Below are positions 1-6,215 of a stretch of 6,215 nt of DNA, one piece after another. The notes beneath the pieces are model-generated. The model saw only the letters and a program-made list of their open reading frames with translations, was not told where the DNA came from and did no database searches. The DNA is from an uncultured Ignavibacteria bacterium (lineage in GTDB: Bacteria; Bacteroidota; Ignavibacteria; Kapaibacteriales; UBA2268): NCBI GenBank assembly GCA_903911805.1, contig CAIWET010000145.1:1-6215 (forward strand), read 5' to 3'. Numbering within the stretch: position 1 is the stretch's first letter; every line of letters begins with the position of its first letter. The position numbers and the translations under genes were made by a program.

Positions 1-127
1 GTATGTTTTTTAAAATTAAAATATATATAGAGCCAAAATTTTGAAAATTATATCATCATTTAAGACTTATAATTGGTTATATTCTTGATTTTCAAAGTTA
101 TATTTAATTATTTATTTATGAGCTTTT

Positions 128-889
128 TTAGGGCATTAATTTGGGACCTAATAATCCTAACCAAATCACAAAACCTGCTAATCCTCCAATTATTCCGCTA
201 AAGAAGAAATTTAATCTGTATCGCTTTGGCACAATATAAAATACTACATAATAGCCAACGGCAAAGCCTAAAATACCAAGAATTAATGGTATAGTCATAT
301 TGGGCAAATTGAATATATAAGATATTTGTCCTTCGTCACCACGATAAACTGGCATTTTAATTAAATTAAAATTGCATGTAGTTATAAATCCTAAAGCTGC
401 TACAATTGAATGAGTCAAATTAAAGATTTCCCGTAGCCAAAACAATGATAAATAAACAGCTGTCCAATCAAGGAGAGTAAAATTTAATTCACGTTTTTTT
501 CTTCTAAAAAATAAAATCAACAATCCAATACATCCAACTCCCATCGTTTGAATTGGTCCACCAAATGTAACAAATTCTCCATCTTGTAATCGTTTATTTC
601 TATATGCGATTCTTAGCTCATTCCATTTTGCTTTTTCAGGAAAATCCAAATCATTTTCAATTTCATTTTTGTATTTACTATGAATCATTAACAATTCATT
701 ATACATTGGGCCATTCTCATAATTCATACTTCCATAATGCAAAACAGTATCGTAACCGAAATACTTTGCTACTAAAATATGTCCGTATTCGTGAGAAAGA
801 GTTCCGATAACAGTGAATGCTATAAAACAAAAAAAAGTAATAAACGAAAATTTATAGTTTATTACTTTTAATTGTTTCCAGCTTTTCAT
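128..889 (-). CDS. Polytopic membrane protein with HExxH motif, probable M50-like (site-2 protease type) peptidase
   Basis: The product is a 253-residue integral membrane protein. A hydrophobic segment at about residues 14-32 runs straight into HEYGH (residues 33-37), a match to the HExxH zinc-binding motif. In M50/site-2 proteases this motif lies in or beside a membrane helix. A charged loop follows (about 60-105), then GGP at 110-112 leading into a hydrophobic segment, which resembles the GGP-type turn of M50 proteins. Further hydrophobic stretches lie at about 138-172, 198-220 and 226-248. The classical second M50 motif (NxxPxxxxDG) is not visible. The acidic RGDEG (183-187) after a proline is the best candidate for the third zinc ligand. 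The ATG lies one base beyond the stop of the upstream gene, so the two are probably co-transcribed and translationally coupled. No strong ribosome-binding site is seen. Peptidase activity and substrate are inferred only; a non-proteolytic homologue is possible. Confidence 0.6.
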   Translation of the reverse strand: MKSWKQLKVINYKFSFITFFCFIAFTVIGTLSHEYGHILVAKYFGYDTVLHYGSMNYENGPMYNELLMIHSKYKNEIENDLDFPEKAKWNELRIAYRNKRLQDGEFVTFGGPIQTMGVGCIGLLILFFRRKKRELNFTLLDWTAVYLSLFWLREIFNLTHSIVAALGFITTCNFNLIKMPVYRGDEGQISYIFNLPNMTIPLILGILGFAVGYYVVFYIVPKRYRLNFFFSGIIGGLAGFVIWLGLLGPKLMP

Positions 890-890
890 T

Positions 891-1661
891 TTAAATTATC
901 TTTGAATTTAAAGCTTTTTCTACTAAGGTTTCGCCTTCATTGATATTTGTAATAATAGAATCTAATTTTACATTTAGCTCATCAATCATTGTATTGATAT
1001 TTTGTACTAATGCACTGAAATTAGCAATATTCCCTCTTAAATATGACGCTTCAATCGAAATGCAAGTTGCCATATATCTGGCAATAAACCCATTTCTTTG
1101 GATTCTTTCAATGATATTTTTTGATTTCTTTAAATCCATTTGAATCGCGTGCAAATAATCATTTACGTGCTCTAATAAATCAGTGTTATTCTTAATTAAT
1201 CTTTTCAAATTAGAAATTTTGAAATCGTCATCGATATATTGTTCTATTGTTGAAGCTCTATCAAAAGCATCTTTTAATGAATTAATAATCAGTGGTTTTT
1301 TGAATTTAGAGTTTTTGAGCATATCATTGTAATAATTCTCAGTCGTGCTCGCATATTGATAGAACCTTCTGAAAGAAATAGTACATTCAGTAATATTCTT
1401 AGAAAAGAAAGAGGATGTTCTCTCAAGTTCATCAAGTTCAGGCGCAATTTTGCCAGGCAAATCTGAAAGAAATCCCGAAAGAGTGATTAAGGATTGTCCT
1501 TGTTGGTTGCCTACTTTTGCTGCCTGCAAAATACCATTAACAGCTAATAGCTTAAGATCAAGACTTATTGACTTTAGCGATCTTGCTACGTTTAAGAAAT
1601 TTACTCCAATTAGGAATACTCTATTTATATCATCTATATATGATTTTAATACATCAATCAT
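891..1661 (-). CDS. Soluble helical protein with two chemoreceptor-tip-like segments
   Basis: This 256-residue protein has no signal peptide or membrane helix and is predicted almost entirely helical. Residues 37-56 (LLAVNGILQAAKVGNQ core) resemble the conserved hairpin tip of methyl-accepting chemotaxis proteins (LLALNAAIEAARAGEQG), and the helix that follows resembles the returning arm. A second, weaker copy appears at about 195-212 (ATCISIEASYLRGN), again followed by an amphipathic helix. The protein therefore looks like a duplicated, degenerate MCP-signalling-domain scaffold with no sensor, HAMP or membrane part. It might bind CheA/CheW-like partners or only share the coiled-coil fold; no chemotaxis gene is in the window. 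The ATG at 1661 is chosen because GGAGG lies four bases upstream. It is the first gene of an operon with the membrane peptidase-like gene, with a one-base gap. Family assignment is by motif resemblance alone. Confidence 0.55.
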   Translation of the reverse strand: MIDVLKSYIDDINRVFLIGVNFLNVARSLKSISLDLKLLAVNGILQAAKVGNQQGQSLITLSGFLSDLPGKIAPELDELERTSSFFSKNITECTISFRRFYQYASTTENYYNDMLKNSKFKKPLIINSLKDAFDRASTIEQYIDDDFKISNLKRLIKNNTDLLEHVNDYLHAIQMDLKKSKNIIERIQRNGFIARYMATCISIEASYLRGNIANFSALVQNINTMIDELNVKLDSIITNINEGETLVEKALNSKII

Positions 1662-1665
1662 TTAA

Positions 1666-1670
1666 CCTCC
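1666..1670 (-). promoter_or_regulatory. Strong Shine-Dalgarno site of the chemoreceptor-tip-like gene
   Basis: On the minus strand GGAGG is followed by TTAA and then the ATG at 1661. It is the best ribosome-binding site in the window and fixes the start of the 256-residue gene. Confidence 0.8.
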
Positions 1671-1681
1671 GTAATCACAAA

Positions 1682-1710
1682 AATATGAATAAAAAATTAT
1701 TTTTTATCAA
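1682..1710 (-). promoter_or_regulatory. Candidate sigma-70-type promoter of the chemoreceptor-tip-like/peptidase operon
   Basis: On the minus strand TTGATA (1710-1705, 5/6 match to TTGACA) is separated by 17 bases from CATATT (1687-1682, 4/6 match to TATAAT). The predicted transcript start near 1675 leaves a leader of about 14 bases that just includes the GGAGG site. The spacer is an A/T inverted repeat. In such AT-rich DNA a chance match is possible. Confidence 0.4.
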
Positions 1711-1795
1711 AAAAAAATAAAAAATGGTAAAAAGAGTAAAAATTATTGAAATAATTTGCCTTAACTTAATTTTTAACTTGGTCTAAAATAATTTT

Positions 1796-1826
1796 TTGTT
1801 TAATTTGCTTAATTGTAGGATAGAAT
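1796..1826 (+). promoter_or_regulatory. Weak candidate promoter of the transposase-like gene
   Basis: TAGAAT (1821-1826, 5/6 match to TATAAT) has only a poor -35 partner, TTGTTT at 1796-1801, with a long 19-base spacer. A start near 1833 would give a leader of about 30 bases to the ATG at 1864 and only about 10 to the alternative TTG at 1843, which mildly favours the ATG. Confidence 0.28.
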
Positions 1827-1863
1827 TTTCAAATAGATATGTTTGGGGAAGAACATAGAACAA

Positions 1864-3021
1864 ATGAGCGACGAAAGCCAAATAATTTGCGTATATTGCA
1901 AAAGCAAAAAGATAATAAAACACGGCACCACTGCTGTAGGTAGTAAGCGTTATAGATGCAGAACCTGCAGTAAAACCTGGATTGATACTAAAGAAGCAGT
2001 TCAGAGGCCTGAGTTATGGTCTATTGCCAAAGATTACCTTGATGGCTCTTCTTGTCGTGACTTGGTTGATGTTTATCATAGTTCCCCACTCAGAATTAAT
2101 CAAAAAATCAGAGAATACTTAGCGGGTGCGCCACATTGGGAGGATTATCTTGATGCGATTGTTGATAAGCACGATGTTAGACTTGTTTATTTGATTGGCA
2201 AAAAATTCTCTACCAATTTCGACGGCAATAAAGAAAATTCAATGTATCTTGCTATGGCTGTAGATATGATGTCTTCGTTAGTGCTTGGCTATGAAATCGG
2301 TACTGAAGATTCTATGGAAACTTGGATGTATTTATTGGATAGATTGAATTGTCGTGGAATTATTTCTCCTGTATTTATGTACAATGGTTCGCAGATGATT
2401 GAGCCAGCTGTAAAAACGGTTTTCCCATTTTCAAACGTTAGAGTGTTTTTCCATAGAGCATATAGAGACAATGAATTGAAATGCTGTTTATCGCGAGTAA
2501 ATTTCAGCGATAAATTGATTTTTGATTCGATTAAATCTTATGAAGGATTAAAAAATAATAATCTATCGAATTATTTAAAGAGAAACTTTGATTATACTTT
2601 TTCTGATGTTTTGCTGAATTCTAAAGAGTTGGTATTTAAAAGACTCAGAGAAAGATTGGAAAACCCTAATAATATCAGAGCTGAGGGATTGATGAGAAAC
2701 TTCCAGGATAGATTTGAAAAATTCCATATGATTAAAGAAGATCCTCATCCAATTATCAATGGGTGGATTGCCAATAAAATGATGGATAAGCTTCAGTTTG
2801 GTTATAGCCGAATTGCTTTATATTCAAGATTGCCAGTTTCAGTTAATTTTAGTGATTTTAGTTGTGGCAATAAACCAAAAATCAATAAAATCAGAAAAAA
2901 TGACCACAATCTCAAACAATTTATAATTGAAGTTGGGATTAGAAGTCTTCAGATGCCAGTATTCTTCTCGAAATGCGAAATGCAATTGGACAAATGTGCC
3001 ATATTTGATTTTGCAAATTAA
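1864..3021 (+). CDS. Transposase-like zinc-ribbon/HTH protein with degenerate DDE core, probably domesticated
   Basis: The product is 385 residues from the ATG; an in-frame TTG at 1843 would add seven residues but lacks a well-spaced ribosome-binding site. Numbering here is from the ATG. A zinc ribbon with Cys9, Cys12, Cys32 and Cys35 and a YRCRTC signature matches the N-terminal DNA-binding module of many insertion-sequence transposases. A helix-turn-helix-like stretch follows at about 50-85. The rest follows a DDE-transposase layout: the strand YLAMAVDMMSSLVLGYEI, then MYNGSQMIEPAVKTVFP, then FFH, then a late segment around Glu274 (EGLMRNFQDRFEKF). The usual catalytic DG is NG (Asn174), and the expected first aspartate position is occupied by YLIG. 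Transposition activity is therefore doubtful. The frame is intact, no terminal repeats are visible, and the next gene ends one base away. I infer a domesticated DNA-binding protein; family placement is from remembered motifs. Confidence 0.6.
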   Translation: MSDESQIICVYCKSKKIIKHGTTAVGSKRYRCRTCSKTWIDTKEAVQRPELWSIAKDYLDGSSCRDLVDVYHSSPLRINQKIREYLAGAPHWEDYLDAIVDKHDVRLVYLIGKKFSTNFDGNKENSMYLAMAVDMMSSLVLGYEIGTEDSMETWMYLLDRLNCRGIISPVFMYNGSQMIEPAVKTVFPFSNVRVFFHRAYRDNELKCCLSRVNFSDKLIFDSIKSYEGLKNNNLSNYLKRNFDYTFSDVLLNSKELVFKRLRERLENPNNIRAEGLMRNFQDRFEKFHMIKEDPHPIINGWIANKMMDKLQFGYSRIALYSRLPVSVNFSDFSCGNKPKINKIRKNDHNLKQFIIEVGIRSLQMPVFFSKCEMQLDKCAIFDFAN

Positions 3022-3022
3022 T

Positions 3023-3691
3023 TTAAGCTGGTCTTTTGCATTCCTCAACATCATTTGATGGGCTATTTACCAAAGTACTAACTTCATAATAATTAAAATC
3101 TTCTGCTTTTGTAGAGTCTAATAATTCTCTAATTTCTTTGCTATTGTCTGATTTCACATCAAGCCATAAGTCATAATTATTTTTGTCTAACATTACGGGC
3201 ATTCTGTGGTGAATTTCTGCAAATTTTGATTTTGGCGATGTTGTAATAATAGTAGCTGATTCGATTATTTCACCTTCTGGATTTTTCCAGCTGTCCCAAA
3301 GTGCAGCAAAAGCAAACGGCTGTCCACCATTATTTGAAACGAAGTAAGGAACTTTAATTTTACTGCCTTTAAGCGCTTTCCATTCGTAGTAGCCATCAGC
3401 AAAAATAAGACACCTTTTCTTTTTAAAAGAATTTCTGAAAGAAGGTTTTTCTTCTAAAGTTTCAGCTCTCGCGTTGATTAATGAACTACCAATTGTCATA
3501 TCCTTAGCCCAATATGGAATTAATCCCCAGCGAGTAAAAGTGAAATTATCAGGATCTTTGCTAGTAATAGCAAGTACACTTTGAGTAGGAGCAATGTTAT
3601 ATCTTGGCGATATATTTAATTTAATTGGATTTTTATTCACCAATTTTTCGATATCTGATGTTTTTGCTGATAAAGCAAATCTTCCACACAT
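3023..3691 (-). CDS. SRAP-domain abasic-site DNA-protein crosslinking protein (YedK/HMCES family)
   Basis: At 222 residues this is a full-length bacterial SRAP protein. The family forms a covalent thiazolidine crosslink to abasic sites in single-stranded DNA through Cys2, shielding the lesion during replication. The protein starts MCGRF, so Cys2 becomes N-terminal once Met1 is removed. The other family landmarks are present: YNIAPTQ (31-37), RWGLIPYWAK (54-63), the active-site Asn73 in NARAET, Glu103 in GYYEW, His161 in HHRMPV, and a C-terminal VNSPSND (208-214). The start is secured by AGGAG five bases upstream and by the requirement for Cys2. It has its own good promoter, and it ends tail to tail with the plus-strand transposase-like gene with one base between stops. 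No LexA-type operator is recognised upstream. Family assignment is very secure; the DNA-protection role is family knowledge. Confidence 0.96.
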   Translation of the reverse strand: MCGRFALSAKTSDIEKLVNKNPIKLNISPRYNIAPTQSVLAITSKDPDNFTFTRWGLIPYWAKDMTIGSSLINARAETLEEKPSFRNSFKKKRCLIFADGYYEWKALKGSKIKVPYFVSNNGGQPFAFAALWDSWKNPEGEIIESATIITTSPKSKFAEIHHRMPVMLDKNNYDLWLDVKSDNSKEIRELLDSTKAEDFNYYEVSTLVNSPSNDVEECKRPA

Positions 3692-3696
3692 AATTT

Positions 3697-3701
3697 CTCC
3701 T
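3697..3701 (-). promoter_or_regulatory. Shine-Dalgarno site of the SRAP gene
   Basis: AGGAG on the minus strand lies five bases before the ATG at 3691. It supports this start and so the obligatory Met1-Cys2 N-terminus. Confidence 0.75.
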
Positions 3702-3708
3702 AATATAA

Positions 3709-3737
3709 AATATAAGTTATTAAAGAATTAGTGTGAA
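3709..3737 (-). promoter_or_regulatory. Candidate sigma-70-type promoter of the SRAP gene
   Basis: On the minus strand TTCACA (3737-3732, 5/6 match) is followed after exactly 17 bases by TATATT (3714-3709, 5/6 match). Transcription would begin near 3702, giving a very short leader that starts almost at the AGGAG site. This implies that the SRAP gene is transcribed independently of the upstream kinase gene. Confidence 0.5.
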
Positions 3738-3766
3738 ATATATTTTTTATAATTAAATAAAAAAAG

Positions 3767-6118
3767 TTAATCATTTATTAAATTGATTTCTACTTTTGCT
3801 CCACCTTTAATAGAATTGCTGAGCTTTATTGAGCCCTCGTGACGCTCTATAATCTCTTTTATCAGGAATAGTCCCAATCCAGTACCTTTTTCGTCTGCAG
3901 TCCCTAAATTGCTTTGAATTGCCTCAGAGTTGTTGAATTTTTCAATCAAATCTGACGTGAATCCTTCTCCATTATCGGAAATTGAAACAGTAACAAATTC
4001 GGAATTACTATTTATTTCAAGATCTATTTTCCCATCAATTGGAGTAAATTTAATCGCATTCATCAAAACATTTCTCAATGCAATTTCTAGCGCATATCTA
4101 TCAGCAGAAACCTTAGTTTCCACTTGCGATGTAGTGATTTTGATGTTTTTCTTTTCAGAAAAAGAGGAACACTGATAAATCACTTCTTCGACTAATCTAT
4201 TTAAATTGAAATCATCGTAATTTATGGTATATCGGTTCATTTGCATTCTGCTCCAATTGAGAAGGTTCTCAGTAATCACCTTAATTTTAAAAGCAGTATC
4301 CATTGTGTTTGTAACCAAGTAATCTTGAATATCAATTTGGTTTTCTTTCTTGTTTTTAAGAATTGTTGAAAGCGAATAAAATGAATTAACTGGGCTCATA
4401 AGGTCGTGTGAAATAATTGAAAAGAGCTTTTCTTTTGATTTGTTTGACAATGTCAATTGTCTTTCGCGCTCAACTAAATCCTCATTTAAGAATTCAACTT
4501 CAATTTTTTGGTCCTGAATAATGGCATTTTGCTCATTTAATTCTTTTACGGTGTTTTCGATAAGAATATTTTTTTCATTTAGAACTTTATTATCTTTGCT
4601 TTTTCTTCTTAAAAAGTAGAAAATTGCGACAATTAAAGCAATTGCCATAATCAGAATAGTTTTATATAATCTGGAATTACTTTCTTCTTTATCTTTTAGA
4701 ATTGCTAATTGTTCTTTTTCTTGAAGAATAGATTTTTCCTCAATTTCTTGGTGCTTTATTGTCAAATCCTTTAGAATTTGGTCTTTTTCGTAAATATCCA
4801 AAGAATCATTTTTTTGAGCAATCATTAAACTATTCAATTTCTCTTTAGTATTTAATAACTCAATTTGCTGATTTTTTCTGATTAAATCGACATTTTTTAG
4901 CTGCAAATCTTTAGTCAGCAATAAGTTCTCTTTTTCCTTCACTTCGAGTTTACGCCTTGACTCAAGATTTTCAATTTTAACTTTATTATCAATTGAGAAA
5001 ATAGAATCCTGCAAATCACGAGCTTTTCTGTATGATTCAAGCGCTTTTTCAAATTGCTTATTTTCTTCGTAATACTCGGTGAAACCTAAATGGAGATATC
5101 TCAAACCATCATTATTTTTGGTTTTTGTAAATAATTCTAAAGATTTATTGAGATAATCAAAGGATTCTTTCATCAAAATTGATTTTGAACTATCGGTTAA
5201 TGCATTGTCTTTTGATTTGCAGATTTTTATATCGCTTTGCCCAATATTCAAATAAGCAACTGCAATTGAGTTTCCAGATTTTAATTCTTTAAAGTATTTT
5301 AATGATTCAGAATAATATTCTTTTGCTTTTAAATAGTCCTCATTTTCGTAATATACATTTCCTAAATTGCCTAAAGCTGTTGCAATAATTGCTTTATCGT
5401 TGGCTGTTTTGCCATAATCTAGGCTCTTATTATGATATTCGATAGCTTTGTCATAGTTCTTCAAATTGAAATAAGCTGTTCCAATATTAATGTAAATATC
5501 ATAAATTCCACTTTTTTCATTTGTTTTTTCAATAATAGATAGAGCAAGCAAATGATGTTCTAACCCTTTTTGATATTGACCATCTCTAACGTAAACTTGT
5601 CCCATTTGAGAATAATCTTTTGCAGCTTTAGATAAATTATTAGTTTCTTCGTCGATTTTAAGAGCTTGGGTATAGTAATTAATAGCTGATGGAAAATCCC
5701 CTTTTCTAAAGTAAGCAAAACCAAGCTGGGAGAATGCCTTAGATCTTCCAGCAGGATTATTTGATTTGGAAAAAACATCAATAGAAGAATTCAAATATTT
5801 AATAAAACTATCAAAATCTCCCTTTTGCTTATAAATCATTCCTTTAATTAAAAATGCGTTGCCGAGCATCTCATCAAGAGAATTTTCTTCGCTGATTTTA
5901 ATAGATAAATTAATTAAAGTAAGTGCTGAGTCAGCATTTTTATTAATTAAACTCTCAGCTAACTTGTTCAGTTGAATAGCATTATTGCGAAATTCACTTG
6001 ATTTGGTATCAATTTTTTCGGTGCTACTTAGTGGCTCAGGTTTTTTAGAATAAACCAAAGCAATTAGCGAACTGGTCAATAGTAAAATTACTAAAATGCC
6101 TCTTTTTGCTCTAATCAT
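3767..6118 (-). CDS. Periplasmic-TPR sensor histidine kinase
   Basis: This 783-residue hybrid of sensor and kinase begins with a hydrophobic segment (about 7-23) that acts as a signal peptide or membrane anchor. About seven tetratricopeptide repeats follow (roughly 86-370, with repeats such as AFSQLGFAYFRKGDFPSAI). A long charged coiled coil comes next (about 380-480), then one membrane helix (about 487-503) ending in RRK, and a second coiled coil (about 508-560). The cytosolic kinase has a HisKA H-box with His571 in SIISHDLMSPVNS, an N-box with Asn687 in NAIKFTP, a G1 box DNGEG (715-719) and a G2 box GTGLGL (745-750), so all catalytic motifs are intact. This architecture is typical of Bacteroidota-type sensor kinases, in which periplasmic TPRs detect proteins or peptides. 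There is no receiver domain, and no response regulator lies in the window, so its partner is unknown. It has an upstream extended -10 promoter; the signal is unknown. Confidence 0.93.
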   Translation of the reverse strand: MIRAKRGILVILLLTSSLIALVYSKKPEPLSSTEKIDTKSSEFRNNAIQLNKLAESLINKNADSALTLINLSIKISEENSLDEMLGNAFLIKGMIYKQKGDFDSFIKYLNSSIDVFSKSNNPAGRSKAFSQLGFAYFRKGDFPSAINYYTQALKIDEETNNLSKAAKDYSQMGQVYVRDGQYQKGLEHHLLALSIIEKTNEKSGIYDIYINIGTAYFNLKNYDKAIEYHNKSLDYGKTANDKAIIATALGNLGNVYYENEDYLKAKEYYSESLKYFKELKSGNSIAVAYLNIGQSDIKICKSKDNALTDSSKSILMKESFDYLNKSLELFTKTKNNDGLRYLHLGFTEYYEENKQFEKALESYRKARDLQDSIFSIDNKVKIENLESRRKLEVKEKENLLLTKDLQLKNVDLIRKNQQIELLNTKEKLNSLMIAQKNDSLDIYEKDQILKDLTIKHQEIEEKSILQEKEQLAILKDKEESNSRLYKTILIMAIALIVAIFYFLRRKSKDNKVLNEKNILIENTVKELNEQNAIIQDQKIEVEFLNEDLVERERQLTLSNKSKEKLFSIISHDLMSPVNSFYSLSTILKNKKENQIDIQDYLVTNTMDTAFKIKVITENLLNWSRMQMNRYTINYDDFNLNRLVEEVIYQCSSFSEKKNIKITTSQVETKVSADRYALEIALRNVLMNAIKFTPIDGKIDLEINSNSEFVTVSISDNGEGFTSDLIEKFNNSEAIQSNLGTADEKGTGLGLFLIKEIIERHEGSIKLSNSIKGGAKVEINLIND

Positions 6119-6139
6119 AAATACTTACTTTAATAAAAA

Positions 6140-6148
6140 ATTATAACA
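6140..6148 (-). promoter_or_regulatory. Extended -10 promoter of the sensor kinase gene
   Basis: On the minus strand TGTTATAAT (6148-6140) is a perfect TGnTATAAT extended -10 element, which can work without a good -35; none is seen at the expected distance. Transcription would start near 6133, about 15 bases before the ATG at 6118. Only a weak purine-rich ribosome-binding stretch (AAAGTAAG) precedes the start. Confidence 0.5.
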
Positions 6149-6215
6149 CTACAAAATTATTAAAACATTACTAATTATTTAACAAAAATTTAGATAATCG
6201 ATAGAAATATTTGAA

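Noticed and set aside
1..127. Terminator or small gene at the left edge, downstream of the peptidase-like gene
   Set aside because: Only AT-rich sequence with short imperfect repeats is seen; there is no GC-rich stem, no supported coding frame and no RNA gene signature.
1450..1665. 71-codon plus-strand open frame opposite the chemoreceptor-tip-like gene
   Set aside because: It is antisense to the better-supported minus-strand gene, which has a strong Shine-Dalgarno site, and its translation shows no recognisable domain.
1843..1863. TTG start that would add seven residues to the transposase-like protein
   Set aside because: The only purine-rich site upstream (TAGGATAG at 1816-1823) is too far away, and a leader from the candidate promoter would be about ten bases. 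The ATG at 1864 begins just ahead of the zinc ribbon.
1840..3022. Intact insertion sequence around the transposase-like gene
   Set aside because: No terminal inverted repeats or target duplication are visible, the right side abuts the SRAP stop by one base, and catalytic residues seem lost.
3743..3764. Rho-independent terminator after the sensor kinase gene
   Set aside because: The inverted repeat has only A/T pairs and its T-run is part of the stem rather than following it, so it would be a very weak hairpin.
3692..3766. SOS (LexA) operator upstream of the SRAP gene
   Set aside because: No CTG-N10-CAG or GAAC-type LexA box can be recognised between the kinase stop and the SRAP start.
5560..5781. 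73-codon open frame inside the sensor kinase gene
   Set aside because: It lies in another frame of the TPR region, whose repeats are clearly coding in the kinase frame; it has no ribosome-binding site or recognisable motif.

Overview
This is a strongly AT-rich bacterial chromosomal window with five genes, four on the minus strand and one on the plus strand. Three points suggest a member of the Bacteroidota/Chlorobiota (FCB) group: the low GC; a large sensor kinase made of TPR repeats, a coiled coil, one membrane segment and HisKA/HATPase domains; and no fused receiver domain. Some translation starts carry good Shine-Dalgarno sequences (GGAGG, AGGAG), and the candidate promoters look like sigma-70 promoters rather than the Bacteroidia TTTG/TAnnTTTG type. 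That favours an Ignavibacteria/Kapabacteria/Chlorobi-like lineage over classical Bacteroidia, but the placement is tentative.

Layout: 1-127 is AT-rich sequence with no gene or convincing terminator that I can see. A two-gene minus-strand operon (1661 down to 128) encodes first a soluble all-helical protein with two stretches resembling the signalling tip of chemoreceptors, then a polytopic membrane protein with an HEYGH zinc-peptidase motif of M50 (site-2 protease) type. A ~200-bp AT-rich divergent intergenic region (1662-1863) separates this operon from a plus-strand gene (1864-3021). That gene encodes a zinc-ribbon/HTH protein built like a DDE transposase but apparently lacking at least one catalytic aspartate. 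It ends tail to tail, one base away, with a minus-strand SRAP (YedK/HMCES) abasic-site DNA-protein crosslink gene (3691-3023). Beyond that is a 783-residue periplasmic-TPR sensor histidine kinase (6118-3767), with an extended -10 promoter near the right edge.

How the genes may work together: the SRAP protein and the kinase each appear to have their own promoter and look like independent functions. The most intriguing part is the divergent cluster of the transposase-like DNA-binding protein, the chemoreceptor-tip-like protein and the membrane peptidase-like protein. The first could be a domesticated regulator acting on the shared intergenic region, but that is inference. No RNA genes, CRISPR arrays or intact mobile elements were seen.
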